Source: Glandiceps talaboti (taxonomy: Eukaryota; Hemichordata; Enteropneusta; Spengelidae). From it: a DNA stretch of 64,000 bases. The position numbers and the translations under genes were made by a program. Position 1 is the first letter of the stretch, and each line of letters starts with the position of its first letter. The DNA is taken from contig NC_135552.1 of NCBI RefSeq assembly GCF_964340395.1, forward strand, positions 7,752,494-7,816,493, in the 5' to 3' direction. Below, one piece after another: positions 24,879 through 35,128 of this stretch. Under the pieces are notes generated by a model. That model was not told where the DNA came from and did no database searches. It saw only the letters and a program-made list of their open reading frames with translations.

Positions 24879-27066
24879 AAGTCAGCTGATTAATCTTTCA
24901 AGAGCTTCTTGTGGAGAATATGTTATATGCAGCAATATAATTGTGTTACTGTAACGGTCAAAGTGTCCAACCTTCCAGTTTTTCAGTCGGCTGACATCTC
25001 CTTATTTTGGTCTCTACTCTGTCTGTTGATGTTTCCTGTCCCAGTGCGCTGTACAAATCGATTAATGATTTATGTATGTAAATGGTAAATCCCATAAAAC
25101 TGTGATAAGAATGGATACATTAGACTAATTAATATGTGTATTTGGCTGACCGGTAAAAGTCATCCCAGGTCAAAGTTTCTATATTAGGAAAATGTAGTTC
25201 CTTTTATAGAACCACAGCAGGGGTTCACAACCTTATATGTAATGGATAAATGATGTAATTGCTTTTTAAAGTAAGTAAACAACAGTTGAAGGAGTGGTTT
25301 GTGATTTCAATATTTGTTCAGCACAGAAAATGAAAGAATTTTCTGTTAAAGCCTTTCAAAAGTACAACAGTAACGTAGCATTGGTTTGGGTGTGAAGTGT
25401 CACCTGGTACCAAGTGACACAACAATGTAGGCTCATTATGAATATGAGATTCAAAGGGCATTTTGTGATCATGTGGATTTTAGTCATTAATAATACATTT
25501 GTGTATCAGCTCAAATTCTATAAATAAGTATATTATATCTAACCTTAACTTGCCCCCTTTCCCCCTCCCCTCCTTACAAAAGGAAAGTACATTGGAGATC
25601 CCAGTATCCATTCAGGATAGCTTTAGTGTATATATGAAAAGGAATATATATGCTATGAGTATGATATGGGTATTGTGTAGTCTTCCTATATAGGATGATA
25701 TTTCCATCACAACATGGGAATCACTCTGTAGAAATTCAATACATGAACTCCTGGGTGGACCTACATTTGAAAACATAAATACTCTCTGACCTCTATAAAG
25801 ACTTATACAAGGAAGAGATTTTTGTTTCCATATTCATCACGTTCTTAATGTTCATAGATTTAAAAACATTTTTTTTTAGAAAACTTACAAGGGGGCTATA
25901 TCTTACCATTTTGTTTCCTGAAAATGTATTTTTGAGGATCAGATGTTATGAATGGTCTTACACCTGCACTAGCTGTAACTGGAGCATTATTTTTGGAATC
26001 TCACAAGCAACAATATCTTCACTGTTAAAATACCAATGATTAGACATTTTACATGTTATTAGACCCAAAAATCAATTTGATAGGGTATATTGCATCCTAC
26101 TATACATGTATATATGTGAGAGATGTTTTGGTGAAGTAAAAAAATGACATTTTTCTGTTGTTTCTCATCAGGTGGGGTAGGGGACTTTGGGTTTGCTGAA
26201 GCTCTGTTTAAATTAGGTGATGGCAAGTTTGAGGTTTTCTGAATATGAACAGTTTTTAGGGAATTCACCACACTGTAATGTGGATTGAAGCATATCCCAA
26301 AATTGTTATAAAGTACATGTCATTTACGGAAATACACAAGCTTCTAATTTGTGTATGTAGTGTGGGGGTTGTGTGGTGGGAAAGGAGGGGTGGGGGTGGG
26401 GGTGGGGGATGGGATCTTGTCATGAAAGGGTTAGTGTACTATGGTTAATCACTAATTTAAGTGTCATCTTGTCATAATAATTTATATATCATGCATGTAC
26501 ATTTGTATTTTAATGACCACAATGACACATGTACCTTATAAATGAGTTGCTATAAAGGTGGACCTGTGTTGTGAACAGTCACAGAACTATAATATGTAGT
26601 ATTTACACATTTCAAAAGAAACTCTTGGTACTGGTATGCCTCTCTGCAGAACTACGTGTACATGATTTAAAAATATACATTTCTATGATATCAGCAATTA
26701 CCACAAGTAAGAAAAATGTATGAAACTTAAGTATGTGTAACTTTTCCAGGCAGAGGTGTTCGTTACTTCTGATGACTAAAAGCAATGTGATGTGACAGCA
26801 GGTAAATAATGGGACATTCCTTTCATGTACCAAATACTAAATAGGTATAGAATGTTGATAACAGCTATGACTTTTGACAGCTTTCGGTTCCTCTAAAACC
26901 CCCATGTATAGTACAATGTGCATTTCAAACTAAAAACAGCATATATGGAAGTGTTTACTTCAATTCACAATGCTTGCTCACGAATGTTACAACAGTCATG
27001 AGTATTATTCGTTGGGTTTATACCAAGTCAGCTGCCACTTCCTTGTTTGTTCCTCCTGTGCAGCCA
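24879..27066. other. Divergent intergenic region between TLR-A and TLR-B
   Basis: About 2.2 kb between the two head-to-head TLR starts. It should contain both promoters. A purine-rich G-run tract lies at 26362-26413. No exon is recognised. Confidence 0.6.
26362..26413 (+). repeat. G-rich tract with G-quadruplex potential
   Basis: At least four runs of three to five G are separated by one to three bases (GGGGTGGGGGTGGGGGTGG and neighbours). It lies about 0.7 kb upstream of the TLR-B start. Structure formation is inference. Confidence 0.6.
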
Positions 27067-27072
27067 TATAAA
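27067..27072 (+). promoter_or_regulatory. TATA box of TLR-B
   Basis: TATAAA lies 42 bp upstream of the ATG at 27114, just after a CACTTCCTTG ETS-type core. Usual spacing would put initiation near 27095-27100, giving a very short leader and excluding any start upstream of 27095. Confidence 0.4.
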
Positions 27073-27113
27073 TTCTGATCGTGAAATTGAAATTCATATA
27101 TTCTGAAGCCTAC

Positions 27114-30059
27114 ATGAAGGACAGTATGGCAAGACACTGTGGAAATCATACATGGATGAATGTTGCACTCTTCTCCTTCATCTTAGTCTGGTTGATCGAC
27201 ATTCCTGCAGTTCTTACAACAGTATCACCATGGAAAGTTTACAACCAAAGCTATGTGTACATAGACTACAACATTACAGCTATACCAGAAAATCTACCTG
27301 TGTACTTGACCCATCTAACTATGGTAAAGAATAATCTACAGCAGATACAACGATCAAGTTTCACCAAACTCAGTCAACTCAAAGTCTTGGAGGTGAGACA
27401 AAATCCATTGACATCGGTCCAACTAGGGTCATTTTCAAACCTGGGTAAATTGGAAACGCTTAGTCTCGTTTGGCCAAGGAATAATCCAACATCCAAAAAC
27501 CAGTATCCATTCAATTTGAGCCATCCAGTTCTTTTTGCTGATACATTTTATGGCCTGGAAAACCTTAAAGAACTACAGCTTACTCTGATGGGAATCACAT
27601 ATGTACACAAGGAATATTTTAAGCACTTAACAAATCTGGAGAAATTGGTACTGAGTTACAATCCAATCAAAACCATTTACAATGACAGCTTTGACCATGC
27701 CGCCAAACTGAAATCACTGAACTTGAACTTCACCTTCATTGACACTATCCATGTGAATGCTTTCAAGAATTTGAAGCACTTGAGAGAATTGTACCTGTGT
27801 CCAACCAGGTTAACACTGATACCTTCAGATGCTCTGTCACTATTGCCAGAGCTTCAGGTTCTTCACATTGGAGGTGGATTCAATCAAGTGTCTTTCACTG
27901 AATCTACAAAAGCTTTGTCTCGTTTGGAGGACGTAGTCATTCAGGCAGCGTACACCACCTGTGAGTACAGGTCTAATTCTCAAGCAGTCAGTCTTCAACC
28001 GAGTGCATTTAAATATTTGCCGTCAAAATCACTGCGAGCAGATGATAACCACATCAAACTTTCAGTGAATTCAGCCTTTGCTATGAAGTTGTATCCCATT
28101 TTCTCACAAGCCACAACAAAGTTATCGATATCAGATATTTTTTCACCTGATATTGAAAGATTTGTTAGTGAAATCTACCATATTGATCATTACCTACCAA
28201 AGAAACTAGCTACATTGAACCTATCATACAATAGATTGAACAAGATACCAATGAGGGGAACCTGTTTTGAAGGACTATCAGAACTGAGACTCTTAAATTT
28301 GAGCTATAATTCACTCACTGACTTCGGTCCTGACATATTTGATGGTTTGAAAAAACTCGAGGTTTTGGATTTATCTCACAATCAAATAGATGAACATGCA
28401 ATCCAGTCTCTCAAGACATTCTCATCTTGTGGTTACAGTCTAAGAGTGCTCAATATATCTTCAAATACGCCAGTTGCACTTGATTTCACAAGTTCCTCGA
28501 TAGACCTACAACATTTAAATAACATTTTCAATATAGTAACACTCAAAGAACTTTATCTAGAATCTATGACACTACGATCACACCACACATTGATCAATGA
28601 CAGTTTGTGTAATATTCCAAATCTTGAAAAGCTTAGCCTGAAGAACAATCGTCTGAACACCGCACCTTTGTGTTTGCAGCAGATGAAATCACTCAGCTGG
28701 CTAGACCTATCTCACAATCATTTTATTGGTAAACAAAGTTATTTCCTTTCTGTGTTACCACTTTTAGAGTTTGTTGACTTGTCAGGTAGTAGTTTCGATG
28801 TGGCTATGTTTCAAAATGTTACTTCTTTGAAAGAATTAGTGTTAGTAGATGCTGTTGACAACAATGATGGTGATAAAGGTAGAGACAAGTTAGATGATAA
28901 GTTGAATCCTTGCTGGGAAAAGTTAGAATTGGATTTCCCTTATCTATCTATTTTTGTACTGACTAACAGTGAAATGACGTACCTTTCACAATATCTGGTT
29001 AGCAGCATTCTGAAAGTGACCAGGCTCCTGCTTCCTGAAAACCAAATCTCCACACTAGATTTGTCATTGCTAAGTCAGTTAACACAATTACAATACTTAG
29101 ATATAAGTGGAAATAATATTAGGAAAGTTGTTGGTAGTTCTTGGCATCTGCCTCATTTACACACATTGCTGCTGGCCAGAAATGGGTTAAGGTATGTTCC
29201 AGAGCCACTCGTCAGTAAGGAGAATTTACCATCACTGGAAGTTATAAATGTTTACAAGAATTCACTACAGTGTGATTGTCACTTGAGCTTCTTCCGAAAG
29301 TGGGCTCAGCATGATGTGACAGTGAAAGTGATTGGTTTTAACGATGATTGGTGTTCTTCCCCTGAGCCAAGAAGGGAGGTACCACTACGTGATTTTGATC
29401 CCTGGCTTTTGAAATGTGAGTCACTGCTCCATGTCTATTTGTCTGTGAGTCTAGCATGTATAGCTGTTGTTTTCTCACTGGTTACAGGTTTGTGTATCTA
29501 CAATCGATGGTACGTAAAATATGCTTGTTTTTTGTTTCGTGTGAAAGTTCGAGGGTATCATGAATTGGTTGATCTCGAAGAGGTACAGAAACCTTTTCAT
29601 GCGTTTGTGGCGTATAATAGTGAAGATCAAAATTGGGTCTTGAGACAGTTACTTCCACATTTAGAAAGTGGCGATCCACCTAAATTTAAGATCTGTGTTG
29701 ACTTTAAGAACTTCATACCAGGCAGATATATAGTTGATAATATCATAGATAGTATCCAGGAAAGCAGAAAGACAATTTTAGTTTTAACTCCAAACTTTGT
29801 GAAAAGTGAGTGGTGTTACTTTGAAATGGAAATGGCATTGCATAGATTATTTGAAGAGAGTAGAGATGTTGTAATACTAGTTCTATTAGAGCCAATCCCT
29901 GACAAAGATTTACCTAGAAGGTTGAGGAGACTTTTCACTAAGAAAACTTACATTGAATGGCCTAAAGAAGACTGTCACACAGCCAGAAAATTGTTTTGGG
30001 CAAAGTTAGAAGATGCGTTGAAGATTCCCAGTAAAGTTGATCGCATTTGTACATTGTAG
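27114..30059 (+). CDS. Toll-like receptor B (intronless)
   Basis: Encodes 981 residues from the ATG at 27114 (later Met codons at 27126 and 27156 are also possible; the one at 27156 directly precedes the hydrophobic signal peptide). The open frame extends upstream only to a GTG, not a Met. The N-terminus PWKVYNQSYVYIDYNITAIP lines up with the LRRNT of TLR-A but both cysteines are missing. LRRs follow to about residue 715, then LRRCT (CDCHLSFFRKW, about 716-767), a membrane segment (about 772-795) and TIR (826-981). Box 1 is FHAFVAY, unlike the usual FDAFVSY; BB loop NFIPGR, WCYFE and box 3 FW are standard. The TIR is a mosaic: DNA of its first half matches TLR-C and its second half is identical to TLR-D and TLR-F. 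A candidate AATAAA is at 30785-30790. Confidence 0.95.
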   Translation: MKDSMARHCGNHTWMNVALFSFILVWLIDIPAVLTTVSPWKVYNQSYVYIDYNITAIPENLPVYLTHLTMVKNNLQQIQRSSFTKLSQLKVLEVRQNPLTSVQLGSFSNLGKLETLSLVWPRNNPTSKNQYPFNLSHPVLFADTFYGLENLKELQLTLMGITYVHKEYFKHLTNLEKLVLSYNPIKTIYNDSFDHAAKLKSLNLNFTFIDTIHVNAFKNLKHLRELYLCPTRLTLIPSDALSLLPELQVLHIGGGFNQVSFTESTKALSRLEDVVIQAAYTTCEYRSNSQAVSLQPSAFKYLPSKSLRADDNHIKLSVNSAFAMKLYPIFSQATTKLSISDIFSPDIERFVSEIYHIDHYLPKKLATLNLSYNRLNKIPMRGTCFEGLSELRLLNLSYNSLTDFGPDIFDGLKKLEVLDLSHNQIDEHAIQSLKTFSSCGYSLRVLNISSNTPVALDFTSSSIDLQHLNNIFNIVTLKELYLESMTLRSHHTLINDSLCNIPNLEKLSLKNNRLNTAPLCLQQMKSLSWLDLSHNHFIGKQSYFLSVLPLLEFVDLSGSSFDVAMFQNVTSLKELVLVDAVDNNDGDKGRDKLDDKLNPCWEKLELDFPYLSIFVLTNSEMTYLSQYLVSSILKVTRLLLPENQISTLDLSLLSQLTQLQYLDISGNNIRKVVGSSWHLPHLHTLLLARNGLRYVPEPLVSKENLPSLEVINVYKNSLQCDCHLSFFRKWAQHDVTVKVIGFNDDWCSSPEPRREVPLRDFDPWLLKCESLLHVYLSVSLACIAVVFSLVTGLCIYNRWYVKYACFLFRVKVRGYHELVDLEEVQKPFHAFVAYNSEDQNWVLRQLLPHLESGDPPKFKICVDFKNFIPGRYIVDNIIDSIQESRKTILVLTPNFVKSEWCYFEMEMALHRLFEESRDVVILVLLEPIPDKDLPRRLRRLFTKKTYIEWPKEDCHTARKLFWAKLEDALKIPSKVDRICTL

Positions 30060-30133
30060 ATCATGACATCATTGACCTGTGTGTGGGTTTTGTTTTGAAG
30101 GGAGAAAGTGTTGAATTTCAAAACAATGTACAG

Positions 30134-30148
30134 CCTACAGAGGGCGCT
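30134..30148 (+). promoter_or_regulatory. CTCF-like motif
   Basis: CCTACAGAGGGCGCT matches the CTCF core consensus at 14 of 15 positions (A at the S position). It starts 75 bp after the TLR-B stop. With the opposite-strand site at 19728-19742 it brackets the TLR-A/TLR-B head-to-head pair. Binding is inference. Confidence 0.35.
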
Positions 30149-31498
30149 GTTTACTTACCAATTGCAACATGTGTCTCTGTAGTTTCTTGATATGTTAGTA
30201 TCCAGTCATTCAGCATTTATATGTGATTTCATTATTCTTGTTTTGAGCTATATTTGTACTTGAGTTCTTAAGTAATCAAGTACAATTTAAACTATTTTTC
30301 ATATGTGAAATGAACAGTTCATACAAGTACATGCAGTTTGCAAGTGTATTTGATTGCTAAAAGCTTCCTGGGGTTGTACATGTACATATAGCCAAAAGTG
30401 TTGAAATTTAAACAGACAGTTTTAGTTAGTGTTCATTCCAGTTTTGTGATTTAAATTTATCTAAAAGTTTTCATCTGGGTTTCATATGTGTATATATGTA
30501 GGCAAGAGTATGGAGCCACATGGTATATATTGAATCAGTACATTCACCTGACAATTCAATTGTATGTGTAGTATGTGCTAATGTATTAATATATTAAAAC
30601 ATGTATGCCTATGCTAGCAAGAAGTTGTATGTTTTCAGGACACTATGTCCATACTCAGAAATATACATTTTACCTGCATGAAAATCTTGGAATCATTTAA
30701 GGTGTGAAAGTTTTTGAAATTTGGTGAGAAGTGCGAAAATGAAGTGCAGCAATTGCATTGATGCCAGACCCCTTCCCTCCCCTAAATAAACAAAGTTTGC
30801 TTATTGTGACATTTTGCGATTGTCCCGTAATACACTGTTAATTCCATGTTAGCATAGTCTCGTGATCACATTCAGCCTAAAAACTGATTATCTGGCATAT
30901 TTGTTGGACTTTCCAAACCTCTGTTAAAAAAGAAACCAACTTTATCTTTCAGTTTCATGGTGGTCAAGTGTTTAGGGTAAATTGACCTGAGAGGAGTTCA
31001 AATGAGATTATGATATCATCACTCAAGTCATAGCAGTGTTCATGCTGTGGAATTACTACCATTATCATGAATGAGTGTGTATCATTGTCTGATATCAAAA
31101 AGTGTGATGACTCTATTTTATGTAAGGCAAGAACTCAAAGTCCTTTGGCGTTACCGTGTTAAGGCTAGCCACCAGGTTGCAGAGTACATGACAACAAAAC
31201 AATTTATTGTCAAACTGAAAGAATAACCGTCTGTTCGAAATTCTCTTTGATGCCGATACAGGCAAAAAGAGAGAAGAATTGCTTCTGGTCAGGACAGTTT
31301 GTCAACAAACGTGTCACACAGTCTACTGTTTATGGCAGTTACTTTTCTTTTTATTTAGTACTTTAGCGCAAGTGTGTACATGTGTATGTGGGGCTGATAT
31401 CATTTGCTTGTTTATGATTGGCTCTGCAGTTGTCTTCATTGAAGTAGGGAGGGTTATTTTTGTGTTTCCCCACGGATGTGCAGACTGTTTGGGCTGAA

Positions 31499-31603
<105 letters not shown>

Positions 31604-32078
31604 GACCGATGTGGTGGTATTTACAAACTTTTAAGTGATGACCAGAAACAATTCTTTTTCTTTTCTTTTTTTGCCTTATGTTTCAGATTCAACCATTGGT
31701 CTTGCAATATGAACACATTATGTTGTTACAAGACATTGCAGTAGTTTTGTTAAGGGTTGTAAGCAGGTAAAATCTACCTGAGTTCCCCTATCATTTTTAA
31801 ATTATGGTGAAACGATGCCAGTTTTACCATATTCCCCCTTTCTGATCCAGCCACAGCAATGTATGCATGCCATGATGGTCAGAATTAAATAAAGCGATGT
31901 GACGTGACTGAGTATTGTTGATATGGAATTCAAATTTGTAATTGTATGTTTACCTGTACCTTTTGTGATTCCAGGAAGATTTATTGTAAACTACATGTAT
32001 GTGGAGATGTTACACCACAGAAAAGTTCAGTAGTTTTGTAATGGGTTATTTGTGTTTTTCAATGAGTCACCACACCGG

Positions 32079-32088
32079 TTTCACTTCC
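32079..32088 (+). promoter_or_regulatory. ETS-IRF composite-like element upstream of TLR-C
   Basis: TTTCACTTCC, which reads GGAAGTGAAA on the other strand, fits the ETS-IRF composite consensus GGAANNGAAA known from vertebrate immune genes. It lies about 150 bp upstream of the TLR-C ATG. TTAAATAT at 32183-32190, 47 bp upstream of the ATG, could act as a TATA-like element. Function is inferred only. Confidence 0.3.
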
Positions 32089-32236
32089 TCATTTTGGAGT
32101 ACATTGTATTGTGGGTGAAATTTCTTACCAGTCCTGGCTATTTAGCTGCTGTGTGTACATGTTCAGTCTTCCTCTCTCTAACTTAAATATCCACAAACAG
32201 TGAGTCTGACCACCGGTGTTCAAGTTCAAGTTGAAA

Positions 32237-35128
32237 ATGAATTTATTGCAAGTTGCAAGTGTCCTGTTGGCAGTCTATGGAATTGGAGGTCTAGCTGTAA
32301 GCATTGCTAGCCAGGAATCTAGGCACGTAATGCCATGGAAAGTGTATAATCACAGCTATGTAAAAATCAGCTACAAGGTGAATGACATTCCATTGAACTT
32401 ACCAGAATATCTGACTAGCCTGACAATTATCAACAGTAATATCACTCACATCAAAGCCTCTAGCTTTTCCAGATTCAAACAGCTGAAAACATTGGAAATT
32501 TCACAGAATTCTTTTGGAATGATTGAATCAAGACCATTTCTTGATCTGATGAACCTTGAGAATTTGATACTTTCGTGTTCAAGTCGTACAGTTGACAGTG
32601 CTGGCAATCCAAACATTAGTTATCCAGTTATTCCTTCAGATATGCTGTATGGATTGGAAAGTCTCACTTCTCTGAAGTTAATGATAATGGGCATCAAAAC
32701 ACTGTATAAAGACTTCTTTCAGTATACCAGAAATCTGCGTGTATTGGTGCTGAGGCGTAATCCCATACAAACTATCAAGTCAGATGCATTCGATTACTTG
32801 GACAAGCTGGAGATTCTTGACTTAACATATATATACATCACCAACCTGTATCCAGACACTTTCAGAATGCTGAAGAACTTAAAAGAACTGTATTTAGCAC
32901 CTACCAGATTGACAGCAATTCCTTGTGATGCCTTGTCTAAGTTAGACAGTTTGAGAGTTCTGGATATTGGAGGCAGCTTTTCCAGTGTTTATTTTGAAGA
33001 ATCAATGAAAGAGCTAGGCCATTTGGAAACCGTAACTCTCTATGATGTGTACACTAAAAATATTTTTGAGTATATTCATCCTAATTTCACTTTTATCGAA
33101 CCAGGTGCTTTTGAGCATCTGTTGACCCAATCTCTAATAGTTGATGAAAACCAGATTTATGTGTCTTTTGGCGCAAACTATTCAAACTTATTCTCACCAT
33201 CTCTTCGGTCGCTATCTTGTTCGGGTATTTCTTCCCCAATAACTGAACAGATTATTAGTGAACTTTATGTTATTACTTTCCTACCACCAAAATTAAGAGA
33301 TATAAATTTGTCCAGTAACAAACTGAAAGAAATTAAGGAAGAATCTTTTAAGATGGTACCAGAGCTGAGAACACTGAATCTTAGTGCAAATGCTTTCCAT
33401 ACATTGGATCGATATTCATTTTGGGGGCTTCAGAAGTTAGAAATTCTAGATTTATCCAAAAATCAGCTAGATTCCACATCAATCCAAGCTTTGAGAGTCT
33501 TCGCTGAACCTGAGTATAATCTGAGGATTTTGAACATATCTGGAAATACACCGCTGGCAGGTAATATAGCTCCAAAGAAAATGGAAACAATCTTCAACAT
33601 TGCAAGTCTTCGGGAACTGTCGCTTCAAACAATGAAACTTAGAATCAGGGACACACTGATTGAACTCAGTGTCTGTAACATTCCAAATTTGGAAGTATTA
33701 CATCTAAGAAATAACTACCTTTATAAATTTACACCTAAATGTTTGGAGCGTTTGAAATCCCTGAAAGTTGCTGATTTGTCCTATAATCGTTTAAACCCAT
33801 CATCTGTAATCGACTTTAATTTGTCACAGCTACCAAATCTTGAGTATATAAACCTATCTGGTAGTAGGTTTGACCTAGGTCTGTTGAAAGGTGCCGTGTC
33901 TATCCGAATTCTTGTACTTATCAATGGAAAGTCAACTGATCCTCGGCACCACTGGGATGACTCATTTAACACACTTTGGGAAAGGTCTCAGTTGAAATTT
34001 CCAAATTTGACCATATTTGTAATGACATACAGTCAGGTGTCCTTTCTTTCACAGCAAGTGTACAGTGGAATTCAAAATGCTGAAATGTTGATTCTTAATA
34101 AGAACAAGTTCACATTTTTAGATATGTCAGTGTTTCAAAATCATACCAAGTTACGATCCATAGATATGAGAGGTAATCCTATAGTAAGAGTGAATGGTAG
34201 TTCATGGCATTTACCTAAACTACATACACTGATACTTTCAGGTACTTTATTAACTTCTGTGCCAGAGTTTTTATTCAGTAAACAATTTCTGCCATCATTA
34301 CAGATTTTGGACTTGGGTAAAAATAGTTTTAATTGTGATTGTCAACTGAGTTTGTTTAGAAAATGGGCACAAGAAGATCGTTTGATTCAAGTTGTTGATT
34401 TCAATAGTTATCAGTGTTCTCGTAGTGATAACAAACGTAAAGATTTGATGTATGTTAGAGATTTTGATCCTTGGCAATTGGAATGTGAATCTCTTCTCCA
34501 TGTCTACTTGTCTGTGGGCCTAGCTTGTACGGTTGCTGTTTTAGCAAGTGTTGTTGGCTTGTGTGTTTACAATCGATGGTACATAAAATATGCATGCTTT
34601 GTCGTCAAATTGAAAGTTAGAGGCTATCATGAATTGATAGATTTGGAAGAAAAGGAGAAACCATTTGATGCATTTGTGTCATATAATAGTGTAGACGGCG
34701 ATTGGATTTCAAGTCAGTTACTTCCACATTTAGAAAGTGGTGACCCACCTAAATTTAAGATCTGTGTTGACTTTAAAAACTTCATACCAGGGAGATATAT
34801 AGTTGATAATATCATAGATAGTATCCAGGAAAGCAGAAAGACAATTTTAGTTTTAACTCCGAACTTTGTGAAAAGTGAGTGGTGTTTCTTTGAAATGGAA
34901 ATGGCATTGAATAGATTATTTGAAGAAAGTAGAGATGTTTTAATTCTTGTCTTATTAGAGCCAATTCCTGACAAAGATTTGCCTCGAAAGTTGAGAAAAC
35001 TTTTCACCAAGAAAACATACATTGAATGGCCCAAAGAAGACTGTCACACTGCCAGACAATTATTTTGGGTCAAGATGGAAGATGCATTGAAAATTCCCAG
35101 TAAAGTTGATCACGTACATAAACTGTGA
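32237..35128 (+). CDS. Toll-like receptor C (intronless)
   Basis: Encodes 963 residues from the ATG at 32237. The frame extends 21 nt upstream to a GTG without a Met, so 32237 is the first usable start, and a signal peptide follows directly (LLQVASVLLAVYGIGGLAVS). The N-terminal cap PWKVYNHSYVKISY lacks LRRNT cysteines. LRRs run to about 695, LRRCT about 696-749 (CDCQLSLFRKW), membrane segment about 753-776, TIR 808-963 with FDAFVSY, NFIPGR, WCFFE and FW. The gene is nearly identical in DNA to TLR-D in two blocks (32595-32982 and 34081-34690) but diverged between and before them. Beyond 34715 its TIR matches TLR-B instead. It ends PSKVDHVHKL. An AATAAA is at 36187-36192. Confidence 0.95.
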   Translation: MNLLQVASVLLAVYGIGGLAVSIASQESRHVMPWKVYNHSYVKISYKVNDIPLNLPEYLTSLTIINSNITHIKASSFSRFKQLKTLEISQNSFGMIESRPFLDLMNLENLILSCSSRTVDSAGNPNISYPVIPSDMLYGLESLTSLKLMIMGIKTLYKDFFQYTRNLRVLVLRRNPIQTIKSDAFDYLDKLEILDLTYIYITNLYPDTFRMLKNLKELYLAPTRLTAIPCDALSKLDSLRVLDIGGSFSSVYFEESMKELGHLETVTLYDVYTKNIFEYIHPNFTFIEPGAFEHLLTQSLIVDENQIYVSFGANYSNLFSPSLRSLSCSGISSPITEQIISELYVITFLPPKLRDINLSSNKLKEIKEESFKMVPELRTLNLSANAFHTLDRYSFWGLQKLEILDLSKNQLDSTSIQALRVFAEPEYNLRILNISGNTPLAGNIAPKKMETIFNIASLRELSLQTMKLRIRDTLIELSVCNIPNLEVLHLRNNYLYKFTPKCLERLKSLKVADLSYNRLNPSSVIDFNLSQLPNLEYINLSGSRFDLGLLKGAVSIRILVLINGKSTDPRHHWDDSFNTLWERSQLKFPNLTIFVMTYSQVSFLSQQVYSGIQNAEMLILNKNKFTFLDMSVFQNHTKLRSIDMRGNPIVRVNGSSWHLPKLHTLILSGTLLTSVPEFLFSKQFLPSLQILDLGKNSFNCDCQLSLFRKWAQEDRLIQVVDFNSYQCSRSDNKRKDLMYVRDFDPWQLECESLLHVYLSVGLACTVAVLASVVGLCVYNRWYIKYACFVVKLKVRGYHELIDLEEKEKPFDAFVSYNSVDGDWISSQLLPHLESGDPPKFKICVDFKNFIPGRYIVDNIIDSIQESRKTILVLTPNFVKSEWCFFEMEMALNRLFEESRDVLILVLLEPIPDKDLPRKLRKLFTKKTYIEWPKEDCHTARQLFWVKMEDALKIPSKVDHVHKL

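Noticed and set aside
34714-35034. Antisense 106-codon frame opposite the TLR-C TIR, with relatives opposite the other TIRs
   Set aside because: Shadow of the conserved TIR coding strand; no independent signal.
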